Below are positions 60,563 through 64,000 of a DNA stretch of 64,000 bases, piece by piece. Position 1 is the first letter of the stretch. Every line of letters begins with the position of its first letter. The DNA is from an uncultured Flavobacteriales bacterium. Lineage in GTDB: Bacteria; Bacteroidota; Bacteroidia; Flavobacteriales_G; Salibacteraceae. A program made the translations under genes and the position numbers. The DNA lies in assembly GCA_943788775.1 (NCBI GenBank), contig CALSRO010000002.1:1-64000 (forward strand). Reading direction: 5' to 3'. Under the pieces are notes generated by a model. That model was not told the origin of the DNA. It saw nothing but the letters and a program-made list of their open reading frames with translations, and searched no databases.

Positions 60563-61485
60563 AAACTCTTTTTGGACGATTCAATATCGATATTTATCTG
60601 TTTTAACAAATCTTCCTTGGATTCAAATTTAATCTCATCTCTAATTCTATCCCGAAAAAAGACACGAATACTTTGCACATATATATCCTCCTGAAAATCC
60701 AGAATATGAACTTCGATAGATGGAGTGTCGTTATCACCAAATGTTGGATTCATTCCAATATTCAGTAATCCGTCATAGTTTTCACCATTCACCGATACTC
60801 CAACTGAATAGACACCGGACATTGGAATGATTTTTTGGGCATCATTAACTTCAATGTTAGCTGTTGGAATTTTCATCTCTCGTCCTCTACCCTTGCCTTT
60901 TACAACCATGCCTGAGATAAAAAACTCATATCCCAGATAAGTATTGGCCTCGAACACATTTCCTTCCATCAAAGCGTATCGAACCTTTGTAGAACTAATA
61001 TTGATATCATCAATTTCTTGAGCTGGGATTTCATCAACGCTGAAATCGTAAATCGGAGCAAATTCACTTAACTGCTCAATGCTTCCTTCACGATTCTTAC
61101 CAAACTGATGGTCGTAACCTATGACTAAATGTTTCATCCCCACCTTTTCAACCAAAAGATCCCTCACATATGACAAAGCTGTCGTTCTTGAAAAATCGTG
61201 TGTAAAGGGTTGGACAATAACCGAATCAATTCCACTCGTTGCTAATAATTCAAGTTTTTCTTCCAGCGTATTGATTAACTGTAAACCACCTTGATCTGGA
61301 AAAAGCACCTTTCTGGGATGCGGATCGAATGTTACCAACACACTTTCTTGATTTTCACTTTTAGCTTGATCCGCCAATTGCTTTAATATCTTTTTATGTC
61401 CAATATGGACTCCGTCAAAGGTACCTGTGGTCACACAAGCCGAGCGATCCGATTCATACTCCTCAATTCCTCTAAATATTTTCAC
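60559..61485 (-). CDS. ribF: Bifunctional riboflavin kinase / FAD synthetase
   Basis: A 308-residue enzyme making FMN and FAD. The N-terminal adenylyltransferase domain has TGTFDGVHIGHKKILKQL near 19, TFDPHPRKVLFP near 53 and ISSTKVRYALMEGNV near 160. The C-terminal kinase domain has VVKGKGRGREMKIPTANIEV near 190 and LNIGMNPTFGDN near 235. Normal length, four-base overlap with the LRR gene. Confidence 0.95.
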   Translation of the reverse strand: MKIFRGIEEYESDRSACVTTGTFDGVHIGHKKILKQLADQAKSENQESVLVTFDPHPRKVLFPDQGGLQLINTLEEKLELLATSGIDSVIVQPFTHDFSRTTALSYVRDLLVEKVGMKHLVIGYDHQFGKNREGSIEQLSEFAPIYDFSVDEIPAQEIDDINISSTKVRYALMEGNVFEANTYLGYEFFISGMVVKGKGRGREMKIPTANIEVNDAQKIIPMSGVYSVGVSVNGENYDGLLNIGMNPTFGDNDTPSIEVHILDFQEDIYVQSIRVFFRDRIRDEIKFESKEDLLKQINIDIESSKKSL

Positions 61486-61611
61486 CAGTTATCAACTATT
61501 AATTTTAACCTAACTTACTGTTTTTGTGATACTTAAATGAATAACTCACACCGCTCAAATGTATGTATTTAAAAATATCCAAGACGAGGCTTTTTTAAGA
61601 CTTGAAAGTCA

Positions 61612-61619
61612 TAAATTTG
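61612..61619 (+). promoter_or_regulatory. Putative -7 box of atpDC
   Basis: TAAATTTG matches the Bacteroidota -7 consensus and lies 55 bases before the atpD ATG. The -33 element is not convincing. Nothing else is evident in the 61486-61674 gap. Confidence 0.45.
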
Positions 61620-61674
61620 CGCCCTGAAAGACGGAAGAAAAACACTTATCGTAACTATCTAAATATCAGCATAA

Positions 61675-63186
<1,512 letters not shown>

Positions 63187-63194
63187 TTATTAGA

Positions 63195-63428
63195 ATGAAA
63201 GTTGAAATAATTTCACCTGACAAATTGATATTTGAAGGAGAAGCAGAATCACTTCAGCTTCCGGGAAAGGATGGATCTTTTGGAGTATTAAACGATCATG
63301 CCCCGATCATTTCATCATTAGCAGAAGGCAGCGTAAAGTTGAATACAAATGAGGGTGTAAAATCCTTCGATATCAGCGGAGGCGTTGTTGAAGTGCTTCA
63401 TAATAAGGTGATTGTACTTGCTGATTAA
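63195..63428 (+). CDS. atpC: F1F0 ATP synthase epsilon subunit, short form
   Basis: A 77-residue protein that keeps only the N-terminal beta-sandwich of epsilon: KVEIISPDKLIFEGEAESLQ, LPGKDGSFGVLNDHAPIISS and GGVVEVLHNKVIVLAD. The C-terminal helical hairpin, which can inhibit ATP hydrolysis in E. coli (139 residues), is absent. Short forms are usual in Bacteroidota, so truncation by error is unlikely. It lies eight bases after atpD. Confidence 0.93.
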   Translation: MKVEIISPDKLIFEGEAESLQLPGKDGSFGVLNDHAPIISSLAEGSVKLNTNEGVKSFDISGGVVEVLHNKVIVLAD

Positions 63429-63441
63429 ATTCGCATTCAAA

Positions 63442-63482
63442 GCATAAAAAAAGGGGAGTCAATTGACTCCCCTTTTTTATGC
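63442..63482. terminator. Bidirectional terminator after atpC
   Basis: Near-perfect palindrome with arms AGGGGAGTCAA and TTGACTCCCCT, A-tract on one side and T-tract on the other. It separates atpC (plus) from the convergent unknown gene (minus). Confidence 0.92.
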
Positions 63483-63483
63483 C

Positions 63484-64000
63484 CTATTTTAACGTTATAC
63501 GACCAACACATGTGGATTCCTTTTTAGCATGATAACCAATGTATACCTCACCAATTGGCTTGTCACCGATAAGTATAAGCTCTCCATCGATATTAAAAAA
63601 ACTTCTTCGAGGACAAATTGGATTCTTTCCCGCCTCAAATCGATAATCCTTAACAACTTCAGCCTTGCCGTTAAATTTCCTTACCCATACCTCGTCATTG
63701 CTAGTTTCGCCTTTCCAAATCTCCCCATCCTTGGTGTTATTTTGAATTACCAAGAAGCTGTCACCTGATTTAATAGCATGATATCCACCTACGTTAGGTT
63801 CAGCTTTCCAAATCTCTTGCTTTTGTGGTATCAATTCACTCCAATTAACCTTCCCTGTAAAGCTACTATTCAAAATAATTAGGTTTTCAAATGAGTATTC
63901 ATGACGGGAACCTAACAAAATATCAAAATCCGTTATCTCAATAAAAAGATAGACTCCTTCCTTACTACTCAAATGGACACCCCTTACCACTGGCACACCG
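63484..64000 (-). CDS. Unknown protein, probably cut by the window edge
   Basis: An open frame of at least 170 residues ending at 63484; the frame remains open to the window edge, so the N-terminus is likely missing (a GTG at 63996 is the only candidate start seen). Trp and Gly recur in similar settings (KQEIWKAEPNVGGYHAIKSG and DGEIWKGETSNDEVWVRKFN), suggesting a small beta-repeat fold. Two Cys occur (NPICPRRSF and ESTCVGRI). I do not recognise the family. Confidence 0.6.
   Translation of the reverse strand, partial: GVPVVRGVHLSSKEGVYLFIEITDFDILLGSRHEYSFENLIILNSSFTGKVNWSELIPQKQEIWKAEPNVGGYHAIKSGDSFLVIQNNTKDGEIWKGETSNDEVWVRKFNGKAEVVKDYRFEAGKNPICPRRSFFNIDGELILIGDKPIGEVYIGYHAKKESTCVGRITLK

Noticed and set aside
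63195..63428. atpC as a truncated pseudogene
   Set aside because: The short epsilon form is normal in Bacteroidota and the frame ends in the usual family ending before a proper terminator.

Overview
The window is chromosomal DNA of a Bacteroidota bacterium, most likely a marine-type Flavobacteriales (the placement below phylum is inference). The evidence is type IX secretion (T9SS) C-terminal sorting domains, promoter -7 boxes of the form TAnnTTTG, a DUF4290 protein, a str-S10-spc-alpha ribosomal cluster without tuf inside it, atpDC standing apart from other atp genes, and zinc-free S14 and L36. It is moderately AT-rich. I see no rRNA, tRNA, transposase, prophage or CRISPR array.

Layout. (1) 1-5.8 kb: the N-terminal part of a secreted protein, then lpxK and a purine nucleoside phosphorylase gene on the minus strand, divergent from nif3 and a coiled-coil gene; a perfect palindromic terminator separates these from gltA. 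(2) 5.9-8.3 kb: carA-eno on the minus strand. (3) 8.4-26.1 kb: one minus-strand ribosomal superoperon, rpsL-rpsG-fusA-rpsJ through rpoA-rplQ, including secY, map, infA and a 38-codon rpmJ. It has a clear Bacteroidota promoter at its head and a hairpin terminator at its end. Four genes in its spc part (rpsM, rplO, rplR, rpsH) carry single-base indels; I join and annotate them as full genes with frameshifts. (4) 26.4-36.4 kb: plus-strand housekeeping genes uvrD, DUF4290, murA, a TlpA-like thioredoxin, grpE, dnaJ, an ABC exporter pair and a sigma54-type response regulator. (5) 36.5-51.4 kb: four tandem giant genes for secreted, tyrosine-rich beta-helix proteins with T9SS sorting tails. (6) 51.5-64 kb: a DUF5684-like membrane protein, alaS, an M23 peptidase, a MerR regulator, hldD, queD, folE, fabD, a cyclophilin lipoprotein, a 43-residue lipoprotein, an LRR protein, ribF, atpD, atpC and an edge-truncated unknown gene.

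The most interesting part is the four-gene surface-protein array. The copies share a fixed body (CARDB-like domain, beta-helix, Ig/PKD-like domains, sorting tail) but carry three kinds of N-terminal head. Their bodies are mosaics: blocks of up to 464 bp are identical at the DNA level between copies 2 and 4, and other blocks, including stop codon and terminator, are identical between copies 1 and 2. Different segments pair the copies differently (1-4, 1-3/2-4, 1-2/3-4), as expected from ongoing gene conversion and domain shuffling.

A second theme is loss of zinc sites: DnaJ lacks one of its two zinc centres, a zinc-ribbon family protein lacks all four cysteines, and L36 is of the zinc-free kind. 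MurA carries Asp in place of the fosfomycin-target Cys.
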